A stretch of DNA of 64,000 nt, taken from Sphingobacterium thalpophilum. Lineage in GTDB: Bacteria; Bacteroidota; Bacteroidia; Sphingobacteriales; Sphingobacteriaceae. The stretch covers positions 5,642,001 through 5,706,000 of the forward strand of contig NZ_CP151087.1 in assembly GCF_038396785.1 (NCBI RefSeq), given 5' to 3'. The first letter of the stretch is position 1; each line of letters begins with the position of its first letter. The notes beneath the pieces are model-generated. The model did not search any database and was not told the origin of the DNA. It worked only from the letters and a program-made list of their open reading frames with translations. A program made the position numbers and the translations under genes. Shown here piece by piece: positions 33,836-42,275 of the stretch.

Positions 33836-35962
33836 ATGAATACGGTTTCAAGAGTACTCTTAGGTGCGTCTATCGTTTTTTTAGTGCATGAGGTTGGTTT
33901 TGCACAAAAGAAATTGGATTTTGCACAGTCCTGGGGGCAAAAGCCATCGTTGACAGTTCGCACGAATCAGTATCCTGGCTGGGCAGACGGGACAGCTTAT
34001 CTGGAAAATGATGTAAATGATGGTCGTTTATATCAGGTTAACATTAAATCAGGTCACAGAAGCATTTATACAGTTCCTCCTAAAGAAGGGACGGTTGTCT
34101 ATGTCGAAAACAATGATATCTTCCTGAAAAGTACAGATGGTGTAGCCAAGAAGCTGACCAACTCTCCTGATGTTGCGGAACAGAATCCGACCTTATCGCC
34201 GGATGGTAAATATGTTGCCTTTACCCGCAAAAGCAATTTATATAGCGTGGACGTGACTTCGGGAAAGGAAATGCAATATACAAATGATGGTACCGACGTT
34301 ATTTACAATGGTTGGTCATCTTGGGTATATTACGAGGAAATTCTTGGGCGTCCAACAAAATACAAAGCCTTTTGGTGGTCTCCAGACAGCCGTAAAATCG
34401 CCTTCATGCGTTTCGATGATACCAAGGTTCCTATGTTTCCGATTTATTCGTCCAAAGGCCAGCATGGTTACCTGGAGGAGACAAGATACCCCAAAGCTGG
34501 AGACCCAAATCCGGAAGTGAAGGTGGGTATCGTTCATCTCGATGGGGGGAACGTTACCTGGGCTGATTTCAACGAAAAAGATGATCAGTATTTTGGGCAG
34601 CCTTATTGGGCCTTTGATAGCAAAAATGTGATGGTGCAGTGGATGAACAGGGATCAGAACAATTTGAAGTTTTATCAAGTGGATCCGAATTCTGGTTCGA
34701 AAAAAGAAATCTACGACGAGCGTCAGGCTTCATGGATCAATTTGGATCACGATGAGCGTATCACCTATCTTGCGGACAACAAATATTATATCTTAAAATC
34801 GGATAAGACGGGCTGGGCGCATTACTACCTCTATAAATTGGATGGAACATTGGTCAATCCAATTACTTCCGGCGAATGGCAGGTAACCGAATTAAAACGG
34901 ATTGATGAAAAAAATAAGGTGATCTATTTTACCGCACGTAAAGAAAACTCGGCACGTTTTGATTTGTACCGCGTGGATTATTCGGGTAAAAACTTAAAAC
35001 GTCTGACTTTCGGTGAATACTCACACGATGTCAATGTATCGCCTGATGGCAAGTATTTTATTACCAAATACTCCAATGTGAGTACACCCGATCGGTTTGC
35101 TTTGTTGGATAACCAAGGTAAAGTCGTCCGTCAGTTAGCAGATAGTAAAGCGGCTGATTTTGCTTCGTATACGTATGGTAAAACCGAATACCTACATCTT
35201 AAATCAGATGATGGTTTGTTCGATCTTCCATTGACAATTACTTATCCGACAAATTTTGATAAATCAAAAGTTTACCCTGTTGTTTTCAGTATCTATGGTG
35301 GTCCTGATGCTGGAACGGTAAAAGATACCTGGAAAGGAACGAATAATCAATATTGGGCTAATGAAGGAATTATTCAAGTCTCTGCAGATCACCGGGCATC
35401 TGGTCATTTTGGTAAACAAGGTGTTGCTTATATGCACCGCAATCTTGGTCACTGGGAGATTATTGATTATTCAACGATTGTTAAATGGTTAAAATCGCAA
35501 CCTTGGGTAGCTAAAAACAAAGTGCTTATCACCGGGCATAGCTACGGAGGTTATATGACTTGTTTAGCGATGACGAAGGCCGCAGATGTATTTGATTTTG
35601 GTATTGCCGGTGCACCCGTAACCTCATGGGATCTGTACGATAGCCATTATACGGAAAGATGGATGGATACGCCTCAAGACAATCCTGAAGGCTATAAAGC
35701 TGGTTCTGTGTTAACCTATGCAAATAACTATAAAGGCGTTTTGCGTATTATGCATGGCGATATGGATGATAATGTTCATTTACAGAATACAATCCAACTT
35801 GTTGATAAATTGACAGATCGAAGTGTTCCTTTTGAGTTGATGATCTATCCGGGAAGCCGTCATGGATTTGACCGTTCGAAAAGTAAATATGATTCTAATG
35901 AGCGTGCGCGTTTCTACTACCAATACTTATTGGAGAAGCCGCTTCCCAAAGAATTTAAATAG
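33836..35962 (+). CDS. Dipeptidyl peptidase IV (S9 family), exported
   Basis: The 708-residue protein has a signal peptide (about 1-23, ending VGFAQ), an eight-bladed beta-propeller (about 30-480) and a C-terminal alpha/beta hydrolase domain. The catalytic triad is Ser569 in GHSYGGYM, Asp644 in MDDNVH and His676 in SRHGFD. The paired Glu of DPP-IV that hold the peptide N-terminus are seen in VYYEEILG, before FWWSPDSRK. It would remove Xaa-Pro dipeptides in the periplasm. I chose the ATG at 33836; the frame extends to a TTG at 33782 that would spoil the signal peptide. Confidence 0.93.
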   Translation: MNTVSRVLLGASIVFLVHEVGFAQKKLDFAQSWGQKPSLTVRTNQYPGWADGTAYLENDVNDGRLYQVNIKSGHRSIYTVPPKEGTVVYVENNDIFLKSTDGVAKKLTNSPDVAEQNPTLSPDGKYVAFTRKSNLYSVDVTSGKEMQYTNDGTDVIYNGWSSWVYYEEILGRPTKYKAFWWSPDSRKIAFMRFDDTKVPMFPIYSSKGQHGYLEETRYPKAGDPNPEVKVGIVHLDGGNVTWADFNEKDDQYFGQPYWAFDSKNVMVQWMNRDQNNLKFYQVDPNSGSKKEIYDERQASWINLDHDERITYLADNKYYILKSDKTGWAHYYLYKLDGTLVNPITSGEWQVTELKRIDEKNKVIYFTARKENSARFDLYRVDYSGKNLKRLTFGEYSHDVNVSPDGKYFITKYSNVSTPDRFALLDNQGKVVRQLADSKAADFASYTYGKTEYLHLKSDDGLFDLPLTITYPTNFDKSKVYPVVFSIYGGPDAGTVKDTWKGTNNQYWANEGIIQVSADHRASGHFGKQGVAYMHRNLGHWEIIDYSTIVKWLKSQPWVAKNKVLITGHSYGGYMTCLAMTKAADVFDFGIAGAPVTSWDLYDSHYTERWMDTPQDNPEGYKAGSVLTYANNYKGVLRIMHGDMDDNVHLQNTIQLVDKLTDRSVPFELMIYPGSRHGFDRSKSKYDSNERARFYYQYLLEKPLPKEFK

Positions 35963-35985
35963 GGATAGTTCAATATACCCTATAG

Positions 35986-36020
35986 AATCCCCTGTCCATT
36001 CGGATAGGGGATTTTTTTTT
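35986..36020 (+). terminator. Terminator after the DPP-IV gene
   Basis: A 12-bp stem AATCCCCTGTCC / GGATAGGGGATT (one G-U pair) with loop ATTC is followed by a run of T. Confidence 0.9.
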
Positions 36021-36063
36021 ATGTTAAATATTATAAAAAAAATGATTTTTATGGGAGTGTAAA

Positions 36064-36094
36064 TTGTTGAAAATTAAAAAATATGGCATCTTTG
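36064..36094 (+). promoter_or_regulatory. Promoter of the membrane protein/dxr/rseP run
   Basis: TTG at 36064-36066 and CATCTTTG at 36087-36094 are separated by exactly 20 bp and match the Bacteroidota pattern apart from one base. The ATG follows 22 bp later. Confidence 0.55.
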
Positions 36095-36116
36095 TAGAAG
36101 TTTATTCAAAGAAAAA

Positions 36117-36923
36117 ATGATTCAATTCCTAAAGGAAAGTACTTTTGCTGTTAATGAGGTTTTTAATAAGTCATGGGAGTTGCTGAAAAGACATTATTTT
36201 TCAGTGGCAGGGCTTTGTTTTTTACTGTTCGTGACCTCCGGACTCTCTAATTATCTCGCGACCACCATCAGTGATTTCAATGTGGTATTGAGTGGTTTTA
36301 TGGCATTTTTTTTCATGGTGATGTATTTCGGATTGAATATGACTTTATTTAAGTATATCTTAAGTCTGATTGATGGAAATCATGATAAGAAATTGATCCA
36401 ATGCATCCCTAGTTCTAAGGAGCTCGCCTATTTTTTTGGCGCAATGTTAAGTATAATGGTGCTCTCCATAGCACTCCTGATGATTTTAGGAGCCATTTCT
36501 TTACCATTTCTTTATCTATTTGAAAATGGTGACAATCGGATGGAGTTGATGAGCAACTTTACGATGTTTGTTGTTTTTGTCGCGGCAATATTGACTTTCA
36601 TCTTGATTATTAGAGTGGCATTTTATCCATTTTTCATTATTGATAAACACGCGGGCACATTGAGGTCATTACGCTTCAGTTTTGCACTGACAAAGGGCAA
36701 TGTATTCAAACTATTATTGATTTTGGCTGTATTTGCTTTTTTTCAGTTATTGCAGATGTATTTTAATTATTTAGAATATTACATAATTTTTATTATTTTG
36801 AACCTCGTGAGTTCTTTCTTGGTGGTACCTTTGGCTAGTATTGTTGTTTCGGTCGCTTACCGATCCATGATGGCGGATTACCATGGGGGAGAGGATCCAA
36901 AGATTTTAAATAATATATTTTAA
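36117..36923 (+). CDS. Polytopic membrane protein of unknown function
   Basis: The 268-residue protein has about six TM segments (near 30-47, 55-80, 105-130, 145-175, 195-215 and 220-250). It starts with an amphipathic segment (FAVNEVFNKSWELLKRHYF) like that of DUF975-type or glycerophosphodiester-phosphodiesterase membrane domains, but I cannot assign it. It is the first gene of a run with dxr and rseP, 15 bp before dxr. Confidence 0.75.
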   Translation: MIQFLKESTFAVNEVFNKSWELLKRHYFSVAGLCFLLFVTSGLSNYLATTISDFNVVLSGFMAFFFMVMYFGLNMTLFKYILSLIDGNHDKKLIQCIPSSKELAYFFGAMLSIMVLSIALLMILGAISLPFLYLFENGDNRMELMSNFTMFVVFVAAILTFILIIRVAFYPFFIIDKHAGTLRSLRFSFALTKGNVFKLLLILAVFAFFQLLQMYFNYLEYYIIFIILNLVSSFLVVPLASIVVSVAYRSMMADYHGGEDPKILNNIF

Positions 36924-36938
36924 TTAATAGCAAAGGTT

Positions 36939-38096
36939 TTGAGTAAAAAAGGAATTGCCATTTTAGGGGCAACGGGAAGTATAGGTACACAAGCCTTGGA
37001 TGTGATTAGAGCCTTTCCTACTAAATTTGAAGCAATCGTTCTGACCTGTGGTAGCAATGCCACATTGTTGGTTAAACAGGCCTTGGAGTTTAAGCCCAAA
37101 GCGGTTGTTGTAACGGATTACCTTCAGTACAGTTATGTGCAGGATGCTTTAAAAGGACATGATATCGCTGTTCTTTTGGGAGAAGCAGGACTGGTTGAAG
37201 TGGTGCAGTACGAAGAAGTAGATGTTGTTTTGAATGCGATCGTTGGATCTGCGGGATTAAAACCCACTGTTAAAGCAATTCAATCGAAAAAAGATATTGC
37301 GCTGGCCAATAAGGAGACGCTGGTTGTCGCCGGTGAGCTGATTATGGCTTTAGTGAAAGAATATGGTGTACGCATGCTTCCTGTAGATTCGGAGCATTCG
37401 GCGATTTTCCAGTGTTTGGCTGGAGAGGAGCATAATCCAATCGAGAAGATATATATCACAGCTTCCGGAGGACCCTTTCGTGGTAAAAAGAGAGCAGATC
37501 TTCTCGCAGTGACTAAGGCTGAAGCCTTGAAACATCCCAATTGGTCGATGGGTGCTAAAATTACAATTGACTCGGCGTCCTTGATGAATAAAGGGCTAGA
37601 AGTGATTGAAGCAAAATGGCTCTTTAATCTGTCAATAGATCAGGTCGATGTGATTGTACATCCCCAATCTATTGTACATTCGCTGGTCCAGTTTCAGGAT
37701 GGATCCATGAAGGCCCAAATGGGGGTTCCTGATATGAAATTGCCGATCCAGTATGCACTGACCTATCCGGCACGTTTTGAAAACAGTTTTGAGCGATTTA
37801 ATTTCATGGACTATCCAACGCTCAGTTTTGAAAAAGCAGACATGGAAACTTTTCGGAATTTGGCACTTGCCTATGAGAGCCTTCGTGCCGGCGGAAATAG
37901 AAGCTGTGTATTAAATGCAGCCAATGAAGTTGTTGTGGATGCCTTCCTGAAAGATCAAGTTGGGTTTTTGGAAATGAGTGATATTATTGAACAGACATTA
38001 GGTAAAGTAGAATTCATTGCGACACCGACGCTGGATGATTATCTGGAGACGGATCGTGTCGCAAGATTAATAACAAAGGAAATAATCAAAGATTAA
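36939..38096 (+). CDS. dxr: 1-deoxy-D-xylulose 5-phosphate reductoisomerase
   Basis: The 385-residue enzyme makes MEP from DXP with NADPH in non-mevalonate isoprenoid synthesis. Visible are the NADPH loop GATGSIGTQALDVI, ALANKETLVVAGELI, the metal/substrate motif LPVDSEHSAIFQCL, TASGGPFRG, and MNKGLEVIEAKWLF, followed by VHPQSIVHSLVQFQDGS. The start is a TTG at 36939: no ATG occurs before the conserved KKGIAILGATGS, so a non-ATG start is forced. Confidence 0.95.
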   Translation: MSKKGIAILGATGSIGTQALDVIRAFPTKFEAIVLTCGSNATLLVKQALEFKPKAVVVTDYLQYSYVQDALKGHDIAVLLGEAGLVEVVQYEEVDVVLNAIVGSAGLKPTVKAIQSKKDIALANKETLVVAGELIMALVKEYGVRMLPVDSEHSAIFQCLAGEEHNPIEKIYITASGGPFRGKKRADLLAVTKAEALKHPNWSMGAKITIDSASLMNKGLEVIEAKWLFNLSIDQVDVIVHPQSIVHSLVQFQDGSMKAQMGVPDMKLPIQYALTYPARFENSFERFNFMDYPTLSFEKADMETFRNLALAYESLRAGGNRSCVLNAANEVVVDAFLKDQVGFLEMSDIIEQTLGKVEFIATPTLDDYLETDRVARLITKEIIKD

Positions 38097-38112
38097 ATTT
38101 TAAAAAGCATAC

Positions 38113-39438
38113 ATGGGTGTTTTAATTATGGTCGGACAAGTGATTTTAGGCTTGTCAATTTTAATTGTTCTACATGAGTTAGGACATTTCTTAGCAGCAC
38201 GTGCATTTGGTATCAAGGTGGAAAAATTTTATCTGTTCTTTGATGCCTGGGGAGTGAAATTATTTAAATTCAATTATAAAGGATGTGAATATGGTATTGG
38301 CTGGTTGCCTTTAGGTGGTTATGTCAAGATTGCGGGTATGATCGACGAATCGATGGATACTGAGCAATTAAAGGGTGAGCCACAACCTTGGGAATTTAGA
38401 TCAAAACCAGCTTGGCAACGTTTAATCGTTATGCTTGGGGGGATTATTGTCAATATTGTGGTCGGCGTTGTTGTCTTTTGGATGCTGACTTTTAAAATGG
38501 GCAATACAGATATCAAAATGGATCAGCTGGTAAACGGTATTGTTCCGGGATCCATTGGTGAATCCATTGGTTTGAAAGCTGGCGATAAAGTGATTTCAAT
38601 AGACGGGCACCGTATCGAAAATTACTCGGAGTTGATCAGTTCTAAAGTATTGATGGGCGGAGTGGCACTTACAGTTGAGCGCAATGGTGCAACAACAGAA
38701 GTAAAAGTTCCAGCCGATTTATTGAACACGCTTTCAGATAAGAAAGGGGAAAAGTTCATCGAGCCACGTGTTAAAACAACAAGTGTTGCTGAAGTATCAC
38801 CTGGATCGGCAGCAAGTAAAATGGGTTTTGTGAAAGGCGACAGCATTATTGCGGTGAATGAGGTACAGGTTCCTTTCTTCGACGAGTTTAAAGCACAAAT
38901 AAAAGCGAATATCAATAAAGCTGTAGCGATTAAAGTTTTACGCAAAGGAACTGAAGTTTCATTGCAAGGGAATGTTCCTGCGGATGCCATGCTGGGAATA
39001 GGCATTAATCGTGATTATTCCATCAAATCTTTTACAACGCAATATAGCTTGATGGAGGCATTTCCAATCGGCGCTAAAAAAGCATTTACCGTGATTACGG
39101 ACAACGCCAAAGGATTTGGCAAGATTTTCAAAGGGGAGGTACGTGCCGATAAAGCATTATCTGGTCCTATTGGAATTGCGACCCTGTTCGGCACAGAAGT
39201 GGACTGGATCCGTTTTTGGTCCTTAGTAGGGATGTTGTCTATGGCATTGGCATTTATGAACCTATTGCCTATTCCAGCTTTGGATGGCGGTCACGTATTG
39301 TTCTTGTTGGTTGAAATGATACAAGGTAAGCCATTGAGCGAAAAATTCCTGGAGAAAGCACAAATGGTCGGTTTCTTTATTTTATTGGCTTTAATGGTCT
39401 TTATATTCGGAAACGATATTTTTAAGCTATTTAAATAA
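38113..39438 (+). CDS. rseP: Site-2 intramembrane metalloprotease RseP
   Basis: The 441-residue inner-membrane protease has HELGH at 21-25 in its first TM helix, two PDZ-like regions (about 145-215 and 225-300, with SIGESIGLKAGDKVISIDG and GSAASKMGFVKGDSIIAVNE) and the second zinc-site motif PIPALDGGHVLFLLVE near 383. It cuts membrane-bound anti-sigma factors and signal-peptide remnants. It follows dxr by 16 bp, a common bacterial pairing, and ends at a strong terminator. Confidence 0.94.
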   Translation: MGVLIMVGQVILGLSILIVLHELGHFLAARAFGIKVEKFYLFFDAWGVKLFKFNYKGCEYGIGWLPLGGYVKIAGMIDESMDTEQLKGEPQPWEFRSKPAWQRLIVMLGGIIVNIVVGVVVFWMLTFKMGNTDIKMDQLVNGIVPGSIGESIGLKAGDKVISIDGHRIENYSELISSKVLMGGVALTVERNGATTEVKVPADLLNTLSDKKGEKFIEPRVKTTSVAEVSPGSAASKMGFVKGDSIIAVNEVQVPFFDEFKAQIKANINKAVAIKVLRKGTEVSLQGNVPADAMLGIGINRDYSIKSFTTQYSLMEAFPIGAKKAFTVITDNAKGFGKIFKGEVRADKALSGPIGIATLFGTEVDWIRFWSLVGMLSMALAFMNLLPIPALDGGHVLFLLVEMIQGKPLSEKFLEKAQMVGFFILLALMVFIFGNDIFKLFK

Positions 39439-39505
39439 ATTCAATTGGTCAAACAGCCAATATGCTGATGGCCTACATCCCATAAAAAAAGGCTTAAAGC
39501 CAATC

Positions 39506-39534
39506 ATGGTCGGAAGAAATTCCGACCATTTTTT
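39506..39534 (+). terminator. Terminator after rseP
   Basis: A 10-bp stem ATGGTCGGAA / TTCCGACCAT capped by a GAAA tetraloop and followed by a T run. Confidence 0.9.
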
Positions 39535-39674
39535 ATGGTAAGGAGGTATTGAATAAAATAGCCTGCAGTTCGGTTTATACCATTCATCTACGCTATTGGG
39601 TTTCATTTGCTTTCATTGTACCTGTTCCAAAATACGAGACGAAGGTTTTTCTAACAATAAATTGTTTATTTATA

Positions 39675-39705
39675 TTGCATTTAAAAAACAATTTTTCTAA
39701 GTTTG
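39675..39705 (+). promoter_or_regulatory. Promoter abutting ywbE (probably leaderless)
   Basis: TTG at 39675-39677 and TAAGTTTG at 39698-39705 are separated by exactly 20 bp, a full consensus match. The ATG at 39709 is only 3 nt beyond the -7 box, so the transcript would start at about the initiation codon. Confidence 0.65.
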
Positions 39706-39708
39706 ACC

Positions 39709-39912
39709 ATGGATGGAAGAAATAGAGCAGATGTAAAGCCAGGCATGTTGGTGAATATAATCTTAAAAAAGGACCAACGTACAGGAAATTTAACAGAAGG
39801 CATTGTGAAAGACTTGCTGACATCATCCTCATATCATTCGAGGGGAATTAAAGTCAGGTTGACGGATGGCCAAGTAGGAAGAGTGGCTGAAATTATTGAA
39901 GATGATTTTTAA
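39709..39912 (+). CDS. ywbE: YwbE family (DUF2196) small protein
   Basis: The 67-residue protein is a compact beta-rich domain: DGRNRADVKPGMLVNIILKK, DQRTGNLTEGIVKDLLT, then HSRGIKVRLTDGQVGRVAEI. This matches the YwbE family, widely distributed and of unknown function, resembling a small nucleic-acid-binding fold. I chose the ATG at 39709; the frame could extend two codons to a TTG inside the promoter box. Confidence 0.88.
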   Translation: MDGRNRADVKPGMLVNIILKKDQRTGNLTEGIVKDLLTSSSYHSRGIKVRLTDGQVGRVAEIIEDDF

Positions 39913-40058
39913 GGTATAGGCTACCGATCTTTATTTCTCTTTACTTAATCTTTTCTAACGGTATTGACACGGAGAGATTTACTACCTATGATGTTCTTAT
40001 TGTATAAATCAAACTAAAAGCTTGTTGGATTGTTAATAGTGAACATTTTGAAATAAAA

Positions 40059-40090
40059 TTTGTATAATAACATAATTATTGCTAACTTTT
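40059..40090 (+). promoter_or_regulatory. Promoter of the lone receiver gene
   Basis: TTTG at 40059-40062 and TAACTTTT at 40083-40090 are separated by exactly 20 bp. The expected transcript would have a leader of about 65-70 nt. Confidence 0.6.
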
Positions 40091-40163
40091 TTCTGTATTT
40101 TTTATTTTATTACATATTTATATAATATTGTTTTTATAATTATTAAAATGATAGCTTTTTCAA

Positions 40164-40541
40164 ATGGATACCAAAAATAAATGTACGGTTGTCTACGCAG
40201 ATGATGCGCTGATTCATCATGTGTTGATGCGAGCTATGGCTCAATCTCATTTATTGGATTTGGTTTATTGTGCTTCCAATGGTAGGGATTTAATCGACTA
40301 CCTCGATGAAAATGAGCACGAACTTCCTGAAATATGTATATTAGATCTGCATATGCCTGTATTAAACGGGATAGAAACGGCAAAAATCATACGGGAGAGG
40401 TTTCCCTCTATTCGAATATTTGGGCTGACATCAAGTAGTGATGAAAATGAACGGATGGAATTGCGGGACGCTGGGGCAGAAGAGATCTTTTCGAAAGAAC
40501 AGATGCCACTATTAATGAAACAACTTGCTCCTAGCATATAG
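40164..40541 (+). CDS. Stand-alone response-regulator receiver protein
   Basis: The 125-residue protein is a single REC domain: the acidic pair Asp13-Asp14, phosphoacceptor Asp61 in ILDLHMP, the conserved Thr in FGLTSSS and Lys in FSKEQ. There is no output domain, and no histidine kinase or LuxR/LytTR gene lies beside it. It may be a shuttle in a phosphorelay or a decoy for a kinase encoded elsewhere. It has its own promoter and terminator. Confidence 0.9.
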   Translation: MDTKNKCTVVYADDALIHHVLMRAMAQSHLLDLVYCASNGRDLIDYLDENEHELPEICILDLHMPVLNGIETAKIIRERFPSIRIFGLTSSSDENERMELRDAGAEEIFSKEQMPLLMKQLAPSI

Positions 40542-40545
40542 CTAT

Positions 40546-40589
40546 AAATAAAGAAGAGGTCTAACAGATGTTAGGCCTCTTCTTTATTT
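40546..40589. terminator. Bidirectional terminator
   Basis: A long stem (14-bp AAATAAAGAAGAGG arm, then CTAAC) pairs with GTTAG and CCTCTTCTTTATTT around loop AGAT. A/T tracts on both sides serve the receiver gene and the convergent DUF6965-like gene, whose last codons overlap one arm. Confidence 0.85.
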
Positions 40590-40783
40590 TCTAAGGCATC
40601 CTTGAATTTAAGAAGTCTAATCCAGGATGGACATTTGCTTAGATCTTTTTTCCATAATCCAACATGGATAAAACTTGTGCTCAAGAAACGTTGTACGTCG
40701 AAGACCTGCATATCTTGCTGTATTTCTAACGATTCAGGCAAGTCTTTGGATTGAAAATATTGTTGTAATTCTTCTGGAGTCAT
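40571..40783 (-). CDS. Small DUF6965-like protein
   Basis: The 70-residue protein reads MTPEELQQYFQSKDLPESL followed by DMQVFDVQRFLSTSFIHV and a C-terminal RLLKFKDALENKEEA. The MTPEEL start and overall helix pattern fit DUF6965, small Bacteroidota proteins of unknown function. I chose the internal ATG at 40783; the frame extends to 40855 into the upstream gene. It begins 25 bp after the efflux outer-membrane gene, so it may be the last gene of that operon. Confidence 0.6.
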   Translation of the reverse strand: MTPEELQQYFQSKDLPESLEIQQDMQVFDVQRFLSTSFIHVGLWKKDLSKCPSWIRLLKFKDALENKEEA

Positions 40784-40808
40784 ACCACAAAAATAGCGTT
40801 TTAAATCC

Positions 40809-42275
40809 TTATCTCCAACCTCCTCCGAGTGCCCGGTACAGATCCACAAATGCATCTAAATGCTGTTGCCTTAACTCGACCAGATCGAGGTCACTGTTTA
40901 GGGCATTGCTTTGCGCTGTAATAACCTCTAAATATGTGGCGTAGCCACTTTTAAAGAGTAAACCCGCGTTTTTGACGGCAAGATGTGCATTATCGACTCT
41001 TTCTTTGGCCAAAGACAATTGCTCCCGTTGCTTGTCGACCGTGACCACTGCATTAGAGACTTCGGCTACGGCTTCCACGACCTTTTGTTGCAATTGGATT
41101 TCGGCTTTATCACGATCCAATTTAGCGACCTCATACTGTGTTTTCAAGGTTTTGTTTTTGAAAATAGGTGTGGTCAAATTCCCGGTTATTCCACCGAGCA
41201 ATGCCCCTGGTATATTGAACCAATTTTTGGGGAGCATACTATTTACGCCTAATACGCCGCCCACGGTCAATGAAGGATAACGCATGGCCTGTTGGATATT
41301 GGCATTCGCATTGGCTGCCATCAATTGAAATTCAGATGATCGGATATCTGGTCTATTGCGCACAATTTCGATCGGGGAACCGAGGGAGATGTCTTTGCTT
41401 TCCGCGAAGAGATGCTCGTAAGAAGTACCTCTTTTGATGCTGTCGGGTAATTTTCCAGTAAGTGTCTGAAGCGCATTTTCCTGGATGACAATTTCCTTTT
41501 CGATTTCGGGAACAAGGGATGCCGCCAATAGGCGCTGTGATTGTGTTTGTTGGATCGCCAAGGCGGTGATCTCACCCGCTTCATATTGGAGCTTGATCAT
41601 ACGCAGTGTACTATCGTTTAACTGAACGTTGCGTTTGGCAACCTCGATCTTGGCATCGAGCATCAAGAGATTGAAGTAACCTTTTGCGACAGCAGTTATG
41701 ATAGAGGTCTGTATGGCATTTTTTGCCTCCTGTGTATCCAAATACTCGGCTAATAGCTGCTCCTGTTTGCTACCTATTTTCTTCCAGATATCTATTTCCC
41801 AGCTAAAATTAATATCGGAACCAAACATAGATTGATAGACAAACATATTTTGCGGTGCCTTTTCACCTTTATGATCATAATATTTGGTCAGGGGACCACT
41901 GCCAAAGTCTTTCGATCGCCAGGTGCGGTTTCCATTGGCAATTGTCGCATTTACACTCGGCAGATAATTGGCTTTGTTCTGCGCCAAAACTCGGGTTGAA
42001 ATCTGCAGATTGAGCAATGCTGTCTTCATCTCAAAATTATTCGCTAAGGCAGAGTCAATCAATAGTTTCAATGTGGGATCGTGAAAGAAGGATTTCCAAT
42101 GGATCAGTCCCATACTGGAGGTGTCTCCGAAATAATCCAGCGTATCGCCACGAAAGTTTTCGGGAAGTTTGAGTTTGGGCTGCACATAATCTTTGCCGAT
42201 CTTACAGGCATTCATCAGGCCTAAGAGACCAATGATGATCGATATTCCCGAAAGGTATTTTTTTATGTTTTTCAT
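40809..42275 (-). CDS. RND efflux outer-membrane lipoprotein (NodT/OprM type)
   Basis: The 488-residue protein begins with a lipoprotein signal ending LMNAC, so Cys24 anchors it in the outer membrane. It has the doubled OEP domain: residues about 60-270 and 280-480 repeat the helical pattern (IQQTQSQRLLAASLVPEIEKE, later TVDKQREQLSLAKERVDNAHLAVKNAGLLFKSG as separated blocks). The N-terminal linker KDYVQPKLKLPENFRGD is typical of NodT factors. It forms the exit duct of the tripartite pump. Its ATG overlaps the RND stop by one base, so the two are translationally coupled. Confidence 0.92.
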   Translation of the reverse strand: MKNIKKYLSGISIIIGLLGLMNACKIGKDYVQPKLKLPENFRGDTLDYFGDTSSMGLIHWKSFFHDPTLKLLIDSALANNFEMKTALLNLQISTRVLAQNKANYLPSVNATIANGNRTWRSKDFGSGPLTKYYDHKGEKAPQNMFVYQSMFGSDINFSWEIDIWKKIGSKQEQLLAEYLDTQEAKNAIQTSIITAVAKGYFNLLMLDAKIEVAKRNVQLNDSTLRMIKLQYEAGEITALAIQQTQSQRLLAASLVPEIEKEIVIQENALQTLTGKLPDSIKRGTSYEHLFAESKDISLGSPIEIVRNRPDIRSSEFQLMAANANANIQQAMRYPSLTVGGVLGVNSMLPKNWFNIPGALLGGITGNLTTPIFKNKTLKTQYEVAKLDRDKAEIQLQQKVVEAVAEVSNAVVTVDKQREQLSLAKERVDNAHLAVKNAGLLFKSGYATYLEVITAQSNALNSDLDLVELRQQHLDAFVDLYRALGGGWR

